From Entomospira culicis (GTDB taxonomy: Bacteria > Spirochaetota > Spirochaetia > WRBN01), in contig NZ_CP118181.1 in NCBI RefSeq assembly GCF_028748145.1, positions 930,211 through 994,210 on the forward strand: 64,000 bases of DNA, read 5' to 3'. This document shows, one piece after another, positions 8,170 through 17,020 of this stretch. The position numbers and the translations under genes are program-made. The stretch's first letter is position 1. Each line of letters starts with the position of its first letter. Below the pieces are notes generated by a model, which saw nothing but the letters and a program-made list of their open reading frames with translations, was not told the origin of the DNA and ran no database searches.

Positions 8170-9675
8170 TTACAGTTGCGCGATTAAGTTGTCTAAACGA
8201 AGAAGAGTCTCTTCCGAACCAAGCAGACGGATGCTCCCAAAGAGCGGGGGCGATACCTTAGAGCCAGTAACGGCAACACGCAAGGGTTGCAGAAGCGCAC
8301 CAATCTTAATACCTTCAGTCGTAGCGAAATCACGCATTTTTTGCTCGTTGATCTCATCCTCATGTGCCATAAAGTCAGCAATCATCGGCTTTACCTTCGC
8401 CAAAATATCGAGCAATTGCTCACGCGTTAGTCCCTTAGGTAGCGCATCGGCTACGGGATAAATTTCGGGTCGAACCAAAAGAAAACGAAGCATGCCACCC
8501 ACCTCATTGAGGAATGTGATGCGCTCTTGCACCATCGGTAGGGCACGTTTAATCAAATTTAGTTGCTCGGTATCGGGCTGAGAAGAGAAGAGTGCCTCTT
8601 CAAGAATAATCTCTTCTCCTGCATCATTTTGTCCCTTGATGGGTCGGGAGAGGAAAGGTTCTACGCGGGCAAAAAATTCCTCCGGCGATAATTTACGAAT
8701 ATACTGCCCATTAAACCAATCGAGTTTTTTGTAATCGAAGACGGCAGGCGCTTTATTAATACGTTCAAGTTTGAAGAGTTGCTCTAGCTCCTCCTTGGTG
8801 AAAAACTCACGGCTATCGTCGTAAGACCACCCTAGAAGAGAGATATAATTGGTGAGCGCTTCTGGCAGATAACCTTTTGCAATGAAATCTTTTACGCTCG
8901 TCGCTCCGTGGCGCTTACTTAGCTTCTGCCCATCGCTCCCCATCACCATGGGAAGGTGGCAAAGTTGTGGCATCTGCCAACCGAAAGCCTCGTAAATCAG
9001 CTTGTGAACAGGCGCGCTAGGCACCCACTCTTGAGCGCGAAGGACATGGGTAATCTCCATTAAATGATCATCGATGACATTAGCAAGATGGTAGGTAGGC
9101 ATGCCATCGCTCTTAAGGAGGATGACATCGGGGTTGATATCTTTAGCATCGCGACTAATATCCCCTAAGATGGTATCGTGCACCATGACACTGCCAGTCA
9201 AAGGCGTTTTAAGTCGGACAACCGGAGCAACGCCTGTGGCTTTTGCCTCGGCAAGCTCCTCCTCGCTTAAATTACGGCAATGACGATCATAACCTGGAGG
9301 CAGGGAATTTTGCTCTTGAATTTTACGGATGCGATCAAGGCGTCCGCTGGTGCAGTAGCAGTAGTAAGCTTTGCCTTCGTCGATAAGTTTTTTCGCATAA
9401 GATTGGTATAATTCTTTACGTTCACTCTGGATATAAGGACCTTTATCGCCACCAACGACAGGACCTTCATCCCAAGCGATGCCCAGCCACTGCATGGTAT
9501 CATAGAGATCTTGCATGGCGAGATCGAAGGTACGTTCTTGATCGGTATCTTCGACACGTAAAAGGAATTTTCCTCCTTGAGAGCGCGCAAAAAAGTAATT
9601 AAATAATGCAGTTCTAGCCCCACCAATATGTTGGTAGCCCGTGGGCGAAGGCGCATAACGAACACGTACACTCAT
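8170..9675 (-). CDS. gltX: Glutamyl-tRNA synthetase
   Basis: Class I synthetase charging tRNA-Glu. The signature APSPTGYQHIGGARTA (HIGH variant HIGG at 16-19) and KLSKRHG (about residue 253) are intact, and the cysteines of the zinc-like insert (CYCTS) are present. At 501 residues it has the bacterial length. It is the first gene of a minus-strand operon with lolA, the RodZ-like and comF-like genes. A promoter with TATAAT lies upstream, back to back with the promoter for the gene at 9896. Confidence 0.97.
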   Translation of the reverse strand: MSVRVRYAPSPTGYQHIGGARTALFNYFFARSQGGKFLLRVEDTDQERTFDLAMQDLYDTMQWLGIAWDEGPVVGGDKGPYIQSERKELYQSYAKKLIDEGKAYYCYCTSGRLDRIRKIQEQNSLPPGYDRHCRNLSEEELAEAKATGVAPVVRLKTPLTGSVMVHDTILGDISRDAKDINPDVILLKSDGMPTYHLANVIDDHLMEITHVLRAQEWVPSAPVHKLIYEAFGWQMPQLCHLPMVMGSDGQKLSKRHGATSVKDFIAKGYLPEALTNYISLLGWSYDDSREFFTKEELEQLFKLERINKAPAVFDYKKLDWFNGQYIRKLSPEEFFARVEPFLSRPIKGQNDAGEEIILEEALFSSQPDTEQLNLIKRALPMVQERITFLNEVGGMLRFLLVRPEIYPVADALPKGLTREQLLDILAKVKPMIADFMAHEDEINEQKMRDFATTEGIKIGALLQPLRVAVTGSKVSPPLFGSIRLLGSEETLLRLDNLIAQL

Positions 9676-9746
9676 GCTTTATCAACCATCCTTATTCTCG
9701 ATAAAGGGGAGAGAAGGTCTCTCCAACCTTTTGCCTAAATAATTAC

Positions 9747-9775
9747 ATTATAGCCTTTTCGGTAAAAAATCACAA
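9747..9775 (-). promoter_or_regulatory. Promoter of the gltX operon
   Basis: Read on the minus strand: TTGTGA (9775-9770), 17-base spacer, TATAAT (9752-9747). Confidence 0.75.
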
Positions 9776-9830
9776 GGGGGTTTGGTGGGAGATAAAGGCG
9801 AAAAAAGAATTTTTTTTATACATGATATGC

Positions 9831-9859
9831 TTGACATAATAAGATTTTTTTAGTATAGT
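9831..9859 (+). promoter_or_regulatory. Sigma-70-type promoter of the secreted beta-rich protein pair
   Basis: TTGACA (9831-9836), 17-base spacer, TATAGT (9854-9859). It is followed by a near-perfect ribosome binding site, AAAGGAGGTG. Confidence 0.88.
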
Positions 9860-9895
9860 AGTGACTATCTCTAGCGTAGCAAAGGAGGTGAGCTA

Positions 9896-10624
9896 GTGTT
9901 AAAAAAAGTAATGCCACTTCTTTTCCTGATAGCCACATTAAATACTATCAACGCCCTTGATGGCGTTTCAGTGGGGCTTCGCGTTGGAGCTGATGCTAGT
10001 TTTAGTGCAGTAAAAATCCATGGTAATGGAACAACTTACCGTAAGCTAACTATTTCGGATGCCTTTAATCAAGAAGGAGTAAATCCTTTCTCTGTTGGGA
10101 TGCTCCTTGGCGTTTTTAGCAATCTCGAATTTAATGAAAATTTTACATTACATATTGGTCTCAATGCCCTCCTCTTTCGCCAATATCATGATGACATTGC
10201 GCTTGATGGAGAAGAGCTCCCAATCAAACGAAGAATTTTTAGTCATAGTTTCGACCTAGACTTAATCGCACGCCTCCAATCAAATAGCATTCAAGGTCTC
10301 TATTTAGGGTTAGGCTTAGGACCAACCCTTGCCACAAAACCAAGAGGAAGTATCCCAAGTCTCCACCTTAATGCCCCACTAAAACGAGGGAAAATACATC
10401 TTGGACTCAACATCCTCCTCGACATGGGCTGGAGTATGAGCATTTCAGAACAAGATAATCAATTTATACAACTTGGATTTAGAGGTGCCTTCGACATTAT
10501 AGGTCTAACCCAAAAGAAGCCACCCAAAAATTGCCATTCAGAAGTCTATGCACTTATGACACCAGTTTCGATGGGATTTAGCGTTGCTTATCTCTATCGT
10601 TTTACCGAGGAAGGTAATTGGTAA
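9896..10624 (+). CDS. Exported beta-rich protein, likely outer-membrane beta-barrel (family of about 230 residues)
   Basis: GTG start with AAGGAGGTG 5-7 bases upstream. A signal peptide (about 1-20) is followed by alternating amphipathic strands rich in Gly and aromatic residues (LYLGLGLGPTL, GLNILLDMGW). This pattern resembles small outer-membrane barrels. Members in this window share the layout: signal peptide, GIxxGxxFGF-like first strand, RxxxxLDLxA middle, GxGxGP, and a last stretch ending in aromatic residues. The next gene (10674) is a tandem paralogue, and 35102 and 35771 are more distant ones. Function unknown; outer-membrane location is inference. Confidence 0.75.
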   Translation: MLKKVMPLLFLIATLNTINALDGVSVGLRVGADASFSAVKIHGNGTTYRKLTISDAFNQEGVNPFSVGMLLGVFSNLEFNENFTLHIGLNALLFRQYHDDIALDGEELPIKRRIFSHSFDLDLIARLQSNSIQGLYLGLGLGPTLATKPRGSIPSLHLNAPLKRGKIHLGLNILLDMGWSMSISEQDNQFIQLGFRGAFDIIGLTQKKPPKNCHSEVYALMTPVSMGFSVAYLYRFTEEGNW

Positions 10625-10673
10625 CACCCTCTTTACCATATTTTATCAACAATAATTAGGAGCAAACATTATT

Positions 10674-11390
10674 ATGTGGAAAACAATCACTCTTTCCCTT
10701 GCTTTTTTAGTAACCATTTTTTTACCAAATAGTTTTGCCTTGGAGAACATTGGCATTGGCATAAAAGCCGGCGGAGAGTTCGCCTACAACCGTAGCAATT
10801 TCGGCGAAACACTCATGATTGGCACTGGCGCTGCAGGACGTGGCTCTTGGGGCTTTAATAGCGCCTTTTTTGTAGACTTCTTTCGCAATGAAAAGAAATC
10901 CTTTGCCTTGGGCGTACATGCGGGACTTTTTCGTCACCATACAGCCGAGTATGCGCTATACAGAGAAGGATCAAACGTTGGACAGGTAAAAGATAAACGC
11001 AGTTTTCATGCCATCACCCTAGAACTGCTTTGGAAGACCTACATCTTCCCCGAAGGTGGTATTTACTATGGAGTAGGCTTTGGTCCCACTCTTTATACTC
11101 CAACGAAACAAAGAGTTACCGGCGAGAGAGATGGAGAAATAGTAGATGAAATCTTCAAGGGAAAACTAGGATATGGTCTTAACCTCATCTTAGATATTGG
11201 TTGGCTCTTACCCCTAGGTTACATGGACAATCATTTCTTACATTTTGGTCTACGACTAGACTACGATCTTCTCTCCATCGTCAATAAATTCTTCGCCTTA
11301 ACAGAAGGTAGCATGTACTCAACCTTTTCCGCTGGATTAATGATTGGCTACAGCTATAAATTTTCTACAGATGGCGCCGCTAGCTGGTAG
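10674..11390 (+). CDS. Exported beta-rich protein, tandem paralogue of the previous gene
   Basis: Signal peptide residues 1-22 (LVTIFLPNSFA). The body repeats the pattern of the neighbour: GIGIKAGGEFAY start, LELLWKTY middle, YYGVGFGPTLY, GYGLNLILDIGWLLP, and YSYKF close to the end. AGGAG precedes the ATG by about 10 bases. It lies 49 bases after its paralogue and shares its promoter, with a hairpin terminator behind it. No enzymatic motif is seen. Probable outer-membrane barrel; role unknown. Confidence 0.75.
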   Translation: MWKTITLSLAFLVTIFLPNSFALENIGIGIKAGGEFAYNRSNFGETLMIGTGAAGRGSWGFNSAFFVDFFRNEKKSFALGVHAGLFRHHTAEYALYREGSNVGQVKDKRSFHAITLELLWKTYIFPEGGIYYGVGFGPTLYTPTKQRVTGERDGEIVDEIFKGKLGYGLNLILDIGWLLPLGYMDNHFLHFGLRLDYDLLSIVNKFFALTEGSMYSTFSAGLMIGYSYKFSTDGAASW

Positions 11391-11436
11391 CAAAGCGAAC
11401 AAAAACGTTCTTATCCTAAATTTCTATAAATCTTTC

Positions 11437-11465
11437 ATGAAAGAGCCTTTTTTAGGCTCTTTCAT
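11437..11465 (+). terminator. Hairpin terminator after the exported protein pair
   Basis: A perfect 11-bp stem pairs 11437-11447 with 11455-11465 around a TTTTTTA loop. The run of T after the stem is poor, so termination may be inefficient. Confidence 0.6.
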
Positions 11466-11496
11466 CATAAATATTAATGAATACCTTCTTATATCC

Positions 11497-11526
11497 TTGT
11501 CTATTTTAGCTCTTTCCTCCTATACT
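11497..11526 (+). promoter_or_regulatory. Promoter of the secreted protein gene at 11587
   Basis: TTGTCT (11497-11502), 18-base spacer, TATACT (11521-11526). Confidence 0.6.
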
Positions 11527-11586
11527 TCCTCTAGGATATCCTGTTTAAGGATAAAAAAACCACACAAACCTTAGGAGGGTCAATTT

Positions 11587-12237
11587 ATGAGGAAAAAGAG
11601 CATCATGATACTCACCGCTTGGAGCTTCCTGCTTTTGGGGCTTCCTGCAAAAAGTCTAAAAGACGCATCTGCGCTCACCATCAATAAGGTAACAGGTGAA
11701 ATTGGCTGGTTTGAAGATCTGCAACCGCATACGCATCCAGACGATCCCCACGCTGTTGAGTATCGAGTGCGGTTAGTCGCGTGGAAAGAGAGCAAGCCCC
11801 TTAACAAAAATGCTATCGACCTAGAAATCCAATTAAACATTGGAAAGACCATCTACAAAGATAAATCAACACAATTCTGGCTAGAATTAAGTTATGCGCT
11901 AGCAACCACCGAAGCGCAACTTTTACCAGCGCAAAATCAGCACAGTTTTCAAAAAGTTCTGCTCAAATTAAAACAACCCCAAACCCTCTTGAGTAGTTCA
12001 GCAAAAATCTACCGCTACACCACCAAAAATAAGAGCAACCAATCTCTCCATCAGCAACGGGAATATTTGCGCGTCGACCTAAAACCCCAAGTCATCGAGC
12101 AAATGCTCATCCCCCAAAGCATCAACCTCGATCTCTTTACCTCAACCTTTCACACCCCACCCATCACGTTATCGGTAGAGGGAAAATCTCTCTCCAAAAT
12201 TCAGCTCAAGCTCCAAGAGCTCCTGCTCATTCACTAG
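11587..12237 (+). CDS. Secreted protein of unknown function
   Basis: The ATG has TTAGGAGGGT about 8 bases upstream. A signal peptide (about 1-22, GLPAKS cleavage area) is followed by a soluble body of about 190 residues rich in Leu, Lys and Gln, including HTHPDDPHAVEYRVRLVAW. No cysteine and no transmembrane segment is visible after the signal. I do not recognise the family. It is monocistronic: its own promoter upstream and a clear hairpin terminator at 12258-12281. Confidence 0.75.
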   Translation: MRKKSIMILTAWSFLLLGLPAKSLKDASALTINKVTGEIGWFEDLQPHTHPDDPHAVEYRVRLVAWKESKPLNKNAIDLEIQLNIGKTIYKDKSTQFWLELSYALATTEAQLLPAQNQHSFQKVLLKLKQPQTLLSSSAKIYRYTTKNKSNQSLHQQREYLRVDLKPQVIEQMLIPQSINLDLFTSTFHTPPITLSVEGKSLSKIQLKLQELLLIH

Positions 12238-12257
12238 CTTTTTCCCGCCCACATCAT

Positions 12258-12281
12258 AAAGCCTCCTTATTGAGGCTTTTT
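12258..12281 (+). terminator. Rho-independent terminator after the secreted protein
   Basis: Stem AAAGCCTC (12258-12265) with GAGGCTTT (12272-12279), then further T residues. Confidence 0.85.
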
Positions 12282-12340
12282 CTATGCAAAATATCGCACA
12301 AATATCTCTCTAAGCCCTTTCAAAAAATTACTTTTTTCGC

Positions 12341-12351
12341 TATACTATAAT
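12341..12351 (+). promoter_or_regulatory. -10 region of the clpS-clpA-aat operon
   Basis: Overlapping TATACT (12341-12346) and TATAAT (12346-12351). TTTCAA at 12318-12323 is a weak -35 for the first, with 17-base spacing. Confidence 0.45.
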
Positions 12352-12399
12352 CAAAGTCGGCACAAGATGCCTTAAATATATACCCAATAGGAGTAACCT

Positions 12400-12663
12400 A
12401 TGTTAATTGACAGCAGTAGCGACTGGGAGATCCAGTGCTTTGAAGATATTTTTGATGCCACCTATGCCACCATTAAAAAACGACGTGATCACGATCCCCT
12501 CTTTTGCCTCAAAGATTTAGAGCAACAGCTAGAGGATATGTACCTCTTAGATGGCCATGATTGGCTGGGGCGTGGACGCGTAGGCGACCTTGACATGGAA
12601 GCAAGCATCGCAGCCCTACAACAACATATCTTTGAGTGGAGAAAAGAACCCACAAAGGATTAA
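12400..12663 (+). CDS. Small unknown protein leading the N-degron operon
   Basis: The 87-residue acidic soluble protein has no signal peptide. The start is supported by AGGAGTAACCT before the ATG. Content is mainly helical, with SSDWEIQCFEDIFDATYATIKKRR and a C-terminal helix containing SIAALQQHIFEWRKE. No family is recognised. clpS starts 5 bases later, so it should be translated with clpS, clpA and aat. An adaptor or substrate-selection role in proteolysis is a guess from position only. Confidence 0.7.
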   Translation: MLIDSSSDWEIQCFEDIFDATYATIKKRRDHDPLFCLKDLEQQLEDMYLLDGHDWLGRGRVGDLDMEASIAALQQHIFEWRKEPTKD

Positions 12664-12668
12664 CCGCA

Positions 12669-12980
12669 ATGATTGTAAAAGATGCCCAGCCCACATCAGT
12701 CTCCCAGTCAGAAGATCAATTCGACGAACCTCAACGTATGCGTGTCATCATCTATAACGACGAAGTTACTACGCAAGAATTTGTCGTCCTTCTTCTGGTG
12801 CATCTCTTTCAATACACTGTCGAAAAGGCCATTGCATTAATGCTCGAAGTCCACCTATCAGGTGCTGGTGTTGCCGGCATTTATACCCACGATGTTGCTC
12901 TCTTTAAACGTCAACAAGCAATCAAAATGGCCAGAGATGCGCAATATCCCTTAAAAATTGAATGTGAGAAGGTAGAATAA
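12669..12980 (+). CDS. clpS: ClpS N-degron adaptor
   Basis: ClpS presents proteins with N-terminal Leu, Phe, Tyr or Trp to ClpAP. The core shows IIYNDEVTTQEFVV (canonical LNDDYTPMEFVV), the helix KAIALMLEVH with the pocket Met and His, and GVAGIYTHDVA. The gatekeeper position Met40 of the E. coli protein appears as Gln here, a possible change in substrate selectivity. The ATG at 12669 with AAAGGATT upstream is preferred; an earlier in-frame ATG lies inside the preceding gene. clpA starts 2 bases after its stop. Confidence 0.92.
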   Translation: MIVKDAQPTSVSQSEDQFDEPQRMRVIIYNDEVTTQEFVVLLLVHLFQYTVEKAIALMLEVHLSGAGVAGIYTHDVALFKRQQAIKMARDAQYPLKIECEKVE

Positions 12981-12982
12981 TT

Positions 12983-15223
12983 ATGATGAGTATGAGTAAT
13001 GAATTACAAGCCATTATCAACCGCGCCTATGCCCTTGCTAAGGAAAAAACCCACGAAATTTTTACCCCAGAGCATCTCCTCCTTGTTGCCCTAGACGCCA
13101 ACTCTCCGCGCGCTATCTTCAGCTCCCTTGGCATCGATATCATCAGCATCAAACGCGATCTCATCGACTACCTAGAGAGTGAAATTCCGAAAAGCACCCA
13201 CCTCTACAACGAACCCCCAAACTCCCCCCAACTCGAACTCCTCCTACAAAATGTCTCTTTACACGCCTCTAGTAGTGGCAAAAAAAATGTCGTCATTAAC
13301 GATATCCTCCTTGCCATGGTCAACCTCGACAAAAGTTATGTGGCGCACTCTCTCCATAAACATGGTGTCAACCATGAGCGTCTCTTTGAGGCTATCCAAC
13401 AGACCCATAACAATATCAAGGATGAGGAGAGTCCCAATGCACGCAGTCCAGAAGAGAGTCGGCCACAGCTCAAGAGCTATACCACCGACCTCACTCAGGA
13501 GGCGCGCGATGGTAAGCTTGAACCGCTGGTAGGCAGACAAGTGGAGCTTGCCCAAACCATCACGACGCTCTCACGCCGTGTCAAGAATAATCCCCTGCAT
13601 ATCGGCGATTCAGGCGTGGGTAAAACCGCCATGAGTCACGGACTTGCTCAATATATTATATCTGGTAAAGCCCCCAAATCCTTTGCCGATTGCCGTCTAC
13701 TCTCCCTCGACTTAGGCTCACTGGTTGCTGGTACGCGCTATCGTGGTGATTTTGAGGAGCGCATGAAATTTGTCATTAAAGAAGCATCTAAAGGGGGTAA
13801 AACTATCCTCTTTATCGATGAAATTCATACGCTAGTTGGGGCAGGCTCAACAACCGGTAGTGCCATGGATGCCTCTAACCTCCTTAAGCCAGCACTCGCC
13901 TCAGGTCAATTGCGCCTGATTGGCTCGACCACACATGAGGAGTACAAAAAATTTATCGAAAAAGATCGGGCGCTTGCCCGTAGATTTCAAAAAATCGAGA
14001 TTACCGAACCCAGCATCGAAGAGAGTTACGCCATTTTAGCAGGTGTGCAAGCACGCTTTGAAGAATTTCATCAAGTGCGCTATCACCCTGATGCCATTAA
14101 AGCCTGTGTCGATCTTACTGCCCGCTATCTTCCCGAGCGACATCTTCCGGACAAAGCTATCGATGCCATGGATGAATCGGGGGCCTATCTCAAGCTCAAT
14201 CCCCCACTAGAAGCATCTAGTGAGGAAGCCCTAGAGGTTCAAGCCAATCTGGTCAGCCAAATCGTCGCTAAATGGACACATCTGCCCATCCAGACCATGA
14301 CCGAGAGTGATGCACACCGTATTCTCTCCTTGGAAGAACGTCTTAAAGAAGTTATCTTCGGGCAGGACAAAGCCATCGCACAAGTGGCGCAAACAGTCAA
14401 ACGAGCGCGTGCTGGTTTACGTAAAGAGGATAAACCGATGGGCTCCTTTCTCTTTGTTGGCCCTACCGGTGTGGGTAAAACCGAACTTGCTAAAAATCTT
14501 GCTAAGTTCTTAGGGGCTAAATTCTTACGTTTCGATATGAGTGAGTACCAAGAGCAACATACCGCTGCCAGACTCATCGGCTCGCCTCCAGGATACGTTG
14601 GCTATGATGAGGGGGGATTACTCACCGAAGCAGTACGTAAACATCCCCATGCCGTTCTCTTGCTTGATGAGATCGAAAAAGCTCACCGCGACATTTATAA
14701 TATCCTTCTCTCGGCGATGGACTATGCAACTATCACCGATACGCAAGGGCGAAAAGCTGACCTACGCAATGTTATCATCATCATGACGGGTAATATTGGT
14801 GCCCAACAAATTGGCAAGGCCAATATCGGCTTTGATGATAAACATATCGATCAATCCGCCCTCTTTAAGGCGGTCGAGCAGACATTCTCTCCCGAATTTA
14901 GAAACCGATTAGATGGTGTCATCGCCTTCAACTTCTTAGAGACAAAAATGGTCGAACGTATCGTGATTAAAGAGATGAATGAAGTTGTCGCCCTGCTTGC
15001 TAAACAAGAGATCACCCTCACCTATGCGCCATCGCTTATCAATCATCTCATCAAACAGAGCTATCATAAAGAATTCGGTGCAAGACCTATCGCCAGAAAG
15101 ATTGAAGAAGAGGTGAAAGAGCTTCTTAGCGATGGCATTTTATCGGGGAATTTAATCGGAAAAGAGATAGAGTTAAGCGTGAAAAAAGGGAAAATTATCC
15201 TCAAAGTGAATACCCCAGCATAA
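12983..15223 (+). CDS. clpA: ATP-dependent Clp protease ATPase subunit ClpA
   Basis: ClpA is an AAA+ unfoldase that feeds substrates to ClpP. The N-terminal double Clp-N repeat is followed by D1 with Walker A GDSGVGKT, GTRYRGDFEERMK and Walker B ILFIDEIHTLVGAG. D2 has Walker A GPTGVGKTELAK, Walker B LLLDEIEKAH and SPEFRNRLD. The ANIGF segment just before it fits the ClpP-docking IGF/L loop, so partnership with a ClpP encoded elsewhere is expected. At 746 residues, with no long middle coiled coil, it is ClpA rather than ClpB or ClpC. Three in-frame ATGs stand at the start. Confidence 0.95.
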   Translation: MMSMSNELQAIINRAYALAKEKTHEIFTPEHLLLVALDANSPRAIFSSLGIDIISIKRDLIDYLESEIPKSTHLYNEPPNSPQLELLLQNVSLHASSSGKKNVVINDILLAMVNLDKSYVAHSLHKHGVNHERLFEAIQQTHNNIKDEESPNARSPEESRPQLKSYTTDLTQEARDGKLEPLVGRQVELAQTITTLSRRVKNNPLHIGDSGVGKTAMSHGLAQYIISGKAPKSFADCRLLSLDLGSLVAGTRYRGDFEERMKFVIKEASKGGKTILFIDEIHTLVGAGSTTGSAMDASNLLKPALASGQLRLIGSTTHEEYKKFIEKDRALARRFQKIEITEPSIEESYAILAGVQARFEEFHQVRYHPDAIKACVDLTARYLPERHLPDKAIDAMDESGAYLKLNPPLEASSEEALEVQANLVSQIVAKWTHLPIQTMTESDAHRILSLEERLKEVIFGQDKAIAQVAQTVKRARAGLRKEDKPMGSFLFVGPTGVGKTELAKNLAKFLGAKFLRFDMSEYQEQHTAARLIGSPPGYVGYDEGGLLTEAVRKHPHAVLLLDEIEKAHRDIYNILLSAMDYATITDTQGRKADLRNVIIIMTGNIGAQQIGKANIGFDDKHIDQSALFKAVEQTFSPEFRNRLDGVIAFNFLETKMVERIVIKEMNEVVALLAKQEITLTYAPSLINHLIKQSYHKEFGARPIARKIEEEVKELLSDGILSGNLIGKEIELSVKKGKIILKVNTPA

Positions 15224-15943
15224 ATGACTTGGCAACATTTCGCAGAGGCATTCTCTGCCGACCTCGACAAGCACTATCAATTTCCTCCCCAACTCCATCC
15301 TTTGGTTGTCGCCAAGGGTGGAGGATTTTCGGCAGGCATCCTACTCTCCGCATATGAGCAAGGCATCTTTCCTTGGGGCAGAGACGAGGCAGGGGATCTC
15401 TTGTGGTGCTCGCCTGATCCGCGTTGTGTGCTCTACCCCGACTCTTTATACATTAGTAAATCAAATCAACGGGTGCTCAAAAATCATCCCTATACCATCG
15501 CCTTTGATCGTGATTTTTCTGCTCTCATGAAGCTCTGTCGCGATACCCCCAGAGGCGATGCATCCGAAGCAGGCTCTTGGATTGATGACTCCTTTCTTCA
15601 CGCTTATCGTCAACTTCACCACCTTGGATATGCTCACTGTGTTACACTTTATCTCGACGAAACCTTGGTTGGCGGGCTCTACGGTCTCTTTTTGGGATCT
15701 GTTTTTTTCGGTGAATCGATGGTCTCACTTGCCCCTAATGTGAGTAAAATCGCTCTCTTTACCTTAATCACTTTTCTCCAAACAGAATATCAACTCTCCC
15801 TCCTCGATGCACAACAAGCTTCACCTCACCTCCTAAGTTGGGGGGCAACGCTCCTTCCTCAGGAGCAATTTATCTCTCACCTTAAAGAGCATGCGACTCG
15901 CAAACACGCGCAAGCGCACTGGGATAAATATCGCAATGAATAG
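15224..15943 (+). CDS. aat: Leucyl/phenylalanyl-tRNA--protein transferase
   Basis: Aat adds Leu or Phe from aminoacyl-tRNA to proteins with N-terminal Arg or Lys, creating N-degrons read by ClpS. Family motifs are clear: GGGFSAGILLSAYEQGIFPW, WCSPDPRCVL, SWIDDSFLHAYRQLHHLGYAH, GGLYGLFLGSVFFGESMVS and a LLDAQ segment. The ATG abuts the clpA stop (TAAATG). This completes a self-contained writer (Aat), reader (ClpS) and unfoldase (ClpA) operon. Confidence 0.95.
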   Translation: MTWQHFAEAFSADLDKHYQFPPQLHPLVVAKGGGFSAGILLSAYEQGIFPWGRDEAGDLLWCSPDPRCVLYPDSLYISKSNQRVLKNHPYTIAFDRDFSALMKLCRDTPRGDASEAGSWIDDSFLHAYRQLHHLGYAHCVTLYLDETLVGGLYGLFLGSVFFGESMVSLAPNVSKIALFTLITFLQTEYQLSLLDAQQASPHLLSWGATLLPQEQFISHLKEHATRKHAQAHWDKYRNE

Positions 15944-16009
15944 ACTTGATTGCTGCATCCTCTTTTTCCATACGCTCTCCAGCACTATACTAAGGAGAAC
16001 ATTATTCAA

Positions 16010-17020
16010 GTGAATTTAATGAAAACTATTCTCTTTCTCCTTTTGACGCTTTTCCCACTTACTTTATGGGCAACTCCTGAAGATGAGGAGCATGTCAACC
16101 AATTTATGGAGGAGATCCGTGACTTATCCAGAGAAGAACAGATCGACGCACTCTTTTTACAAGCAAACGATGCTTTACTGCAAAAAAAATATACGTTAGC
16201 CATCGCTTATGCCGAACGCGCGCGTGCGCTGGCGCCAACAAATCCTAAAGTTGTGGCGAATGCGGACTCTATTATTCGTATTGCTAACGCCCAAATCGCC
16301 CAAGAAGAGGCACAAAAAAATCAACAAGAAGAGAAGGTCAACTGGTCTACCGATGATAATATCATCGACAGAAATCGCTATCTCTTTCTTGCGTCCCTAC
16401 AGCTCGACAACTACACCTTTCGCTGGGAGCGAAATCCCACTTATGCACGTGCTGGGCTAGGCATCAACCTAGAGGGCTACTTACCCTTCATGGATAAACA
16501 ATTTGGCTTTGCCCTTGCCTACTCCTCGCAATTTATTGATTTTAGTTTCCCTAAAATAGCCAAAGATTTCATCAACATGCGCTATGATGCCTTTTTTGTT
16601 TGGCGCACCACGTGGCGTATTCCTGCCGTGGAGATTCAAAGTACCATTGCTCTCAAATTTGGTGTATCAGGGCAATACATCATTCCCCTCAATCACATCG
16701 ATCCTGATATAGGTGAGCTACCCGAACCTTTTATTCTGCCGAAATTCGCTCTTACCTTTCAAGATGCCATCATTGGTCGCTTCATTCCTAATAATTTCAC
16801 TAAAAACCTATATCTTAACGCTAACTTTGGTTTAGAATATCTGCCATTTCATCGTACCAAGGAGAGTATTGCACTGGAATTCTCCTTAGGTCTCTTCTAC
16901 AGCCTAGGCAACATCTCTTTTGGCCCACTCTACCACTTCCGATACCATCGACTCATCCGTGCCAATCAAGTACTAAGTTATAATCGCTGGGCATTTACCA
17001 TCAATTACACCGTCTATTAA
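16010..17020 (+). CDS. Exported protein with short TPR-like helical segment and C-terminal beta-barrel
   Basis: AAGGAG (15992-15997) favours GTG 16010; the ATG at 16019 begins the same signal peptide (KTILFLLLTLFPLTLWA). Residues about 25-110 are helical with one TPR-like pair (LFLQANDALLQKKYTLAIAYAERARALAPTNPKV). After a charged linker, about 200 residues alternate in amphipathic strands ending in an aromatic residue (INYTVY), as in outer-membrane barrels. No enzymatic motif is seen. Its 3' end overlaps the convergent GH57-like gene by 4 bases. A TPR-plus-barrel envelope protein; function unknown. Confidence 0.75.
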   Translation: MNLMKTILFLLLTLFPLTLWATPEDEEHVNQFMEEIRDLSREEQIDALFLQANDALLQKKYTLAIAYAERARALAPTNPKVVANADSIIRIANAQIAQEEAQKNQQEEKVNWSTDDNIIDRNRYLFLASLQLDNYTFRWERNPTYARAGLGINLEGYLPFMDKQFGFALAYSSQFIDFSFPKIAKDFINMRYDAFFVWRTTWRIPAVEIQSTIALKFGVSGQYIIPLNHIDPDIGELPEPFILPKFALTFQDAIIGRFIPNNFTKNLYLNANFGLEYLPFHRTKESIALEFSLGLFYSLGNISFGPLYHFRYHRLIRANQVLSYNRWAFTINYTVY

